35,125 nt of DNA from Pseudomonadota bacterium. Its GTDB lineage: Bacteria > Pseudomonadota > Gammaproteobacteria > Burkholderiales > Burkholderiaceae_F. Positions within the stretch are counted from its first letter, which is position 1. Every line of letters starts with the position of its first letter. A program made the translations under genes and the position numbers. Under the pieces are notes generated by a model. The model saw nothing but the letters and a program-made list of their open reading frames with translations, had not been told where the DNA came from and made no database searches. Positions 35,010 through 35,125 of the stretch are shown piece after piece. The stretch is taken from contig JAKBZN010000011.1 in the NCBI GenBank assembly GCA_021842465.1, positions 14,929 to 50,053 on the forward strand, read 5' to 3'.

Positions 35010-35125
35010 TCATTGCGATGTGCGCCGCCCGGGAAGAATAAAACGCCCGCCGTCATCGCGAGGCCCGCGTCTCCAAAACCGTCATCGCGAGGCCCGCATC
35101 TCCAAAACCGTCATCGCGAGGCCCG
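35010..35125. repeat. Reversed end-module tandem array at the window edge
   Basis: A degraded CGTCATTGCGATG fragment near 35010 is followed by the 29-bp unit CGTCATCGCGAGGCCCGC plus TCTCCAAAAC. The unit starts at 35051, 35080 and 35109 and is cut by the window end. This is the end module of the 78-bp family in reverse orientation with its own linker; a core element may lie just beyond the edge. It precedes ribE. Confidence 0.87.

Noticed and set aside
34964..35125. FMN riboswitch ahead of the rib operon
   Set aside because: The available upstream sequence consists of repeat modules, and no conserved RFN-element segments are visible; a leader could lie beyond the window.

Overview
The window looks like a core-chromosome stretch of a GC-rich Gram-negative betaproteobacterium, most likely a Burkholderiales-type lineage. 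The clues are LPS heptose genes, a Burkholderia-like trimeric porin, the order yqgE-ruvX-pyrR-pyrB-pyrC'-plsC, a rubredoxin between hemL and a pilGHIJ-chpA locus, and a ribE-ribBX-ribH-nusB-thiL-pgpA-pncC run. This assignment comes from gene content and protein motifs only. I see no transposase, phage gene, rRNA, tRNA or CRISPR array.

Layout. 1-340: tandem palindromic repeats. 341-4629: ADP-heptose synthesis, with rfaE2 (-) divergent from rfbD, rfaE1, hldD and gmhB (+). 4710-8275: a SWIM/SNF2 helicase overlapping apaH (+). 8196-13171 (-): yqgE, ruvX, pyrR, pyrB, a catalytically degenerate dihydroorotase (pyrC') and plsC, read right to left. 13449-14702 (-): porin with a strong terminator and a long upstream region holding an FNR-like box. 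15192-17151 (-): groS-groL behind a perfect CIRCE operator and overlapping sigma32/sigma70-like promoters. 17469-17813 (+): a small DUF442 protein. 18239-19555 (-): hemL. 19808-28816 (+): rubredoxin, then the type IV pilus chemosensory cluster pilG, pilH, pilI, pilJ and a 1833-residue ChpA/PilL hybrid kinase. 29249-30097 (+): pyrF. 30057-34963 (-): riboflavin/thiamin/lipid operon ribE, ribBX, ribH, nusB, thiL, pgpA, pncC.

Most genes sit in tight operons with 1-4 bp ATGA/TAATG-type overlaps. Pathways represented are LPS inner core, pyrimidine (pyrB, pyrC', pyrR, pyrF), riboflavin, thiamin diphosphate, phospholipid (plsC, pgpA), haem precursor, chaperonin and twitching-motility signalling.

The most unusual content is between the genes. 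One repeat family occurs as eight full copies, each exactly 78 bp, with conserved self-complementary arms and a variable centre of constant 8 nt. Its outer end is repeatedly amplified into locus-specific tandem arrays (15, 27, 29, 30/31 and 33 bp periods). A second, shorter palindrome (CCCTCTCCCGC / GCGGGAGAGGG) is scattered through the window. Both families supply or abut start and stop codons of real genes (plsC, pyrC', ruvX, pilI, ribBX, pyrF). If anything here is undescribed, it is this repeat system. The genes themselves are recognisable families, two of which (pyrC', ribBX) have lost catalytic motifs.
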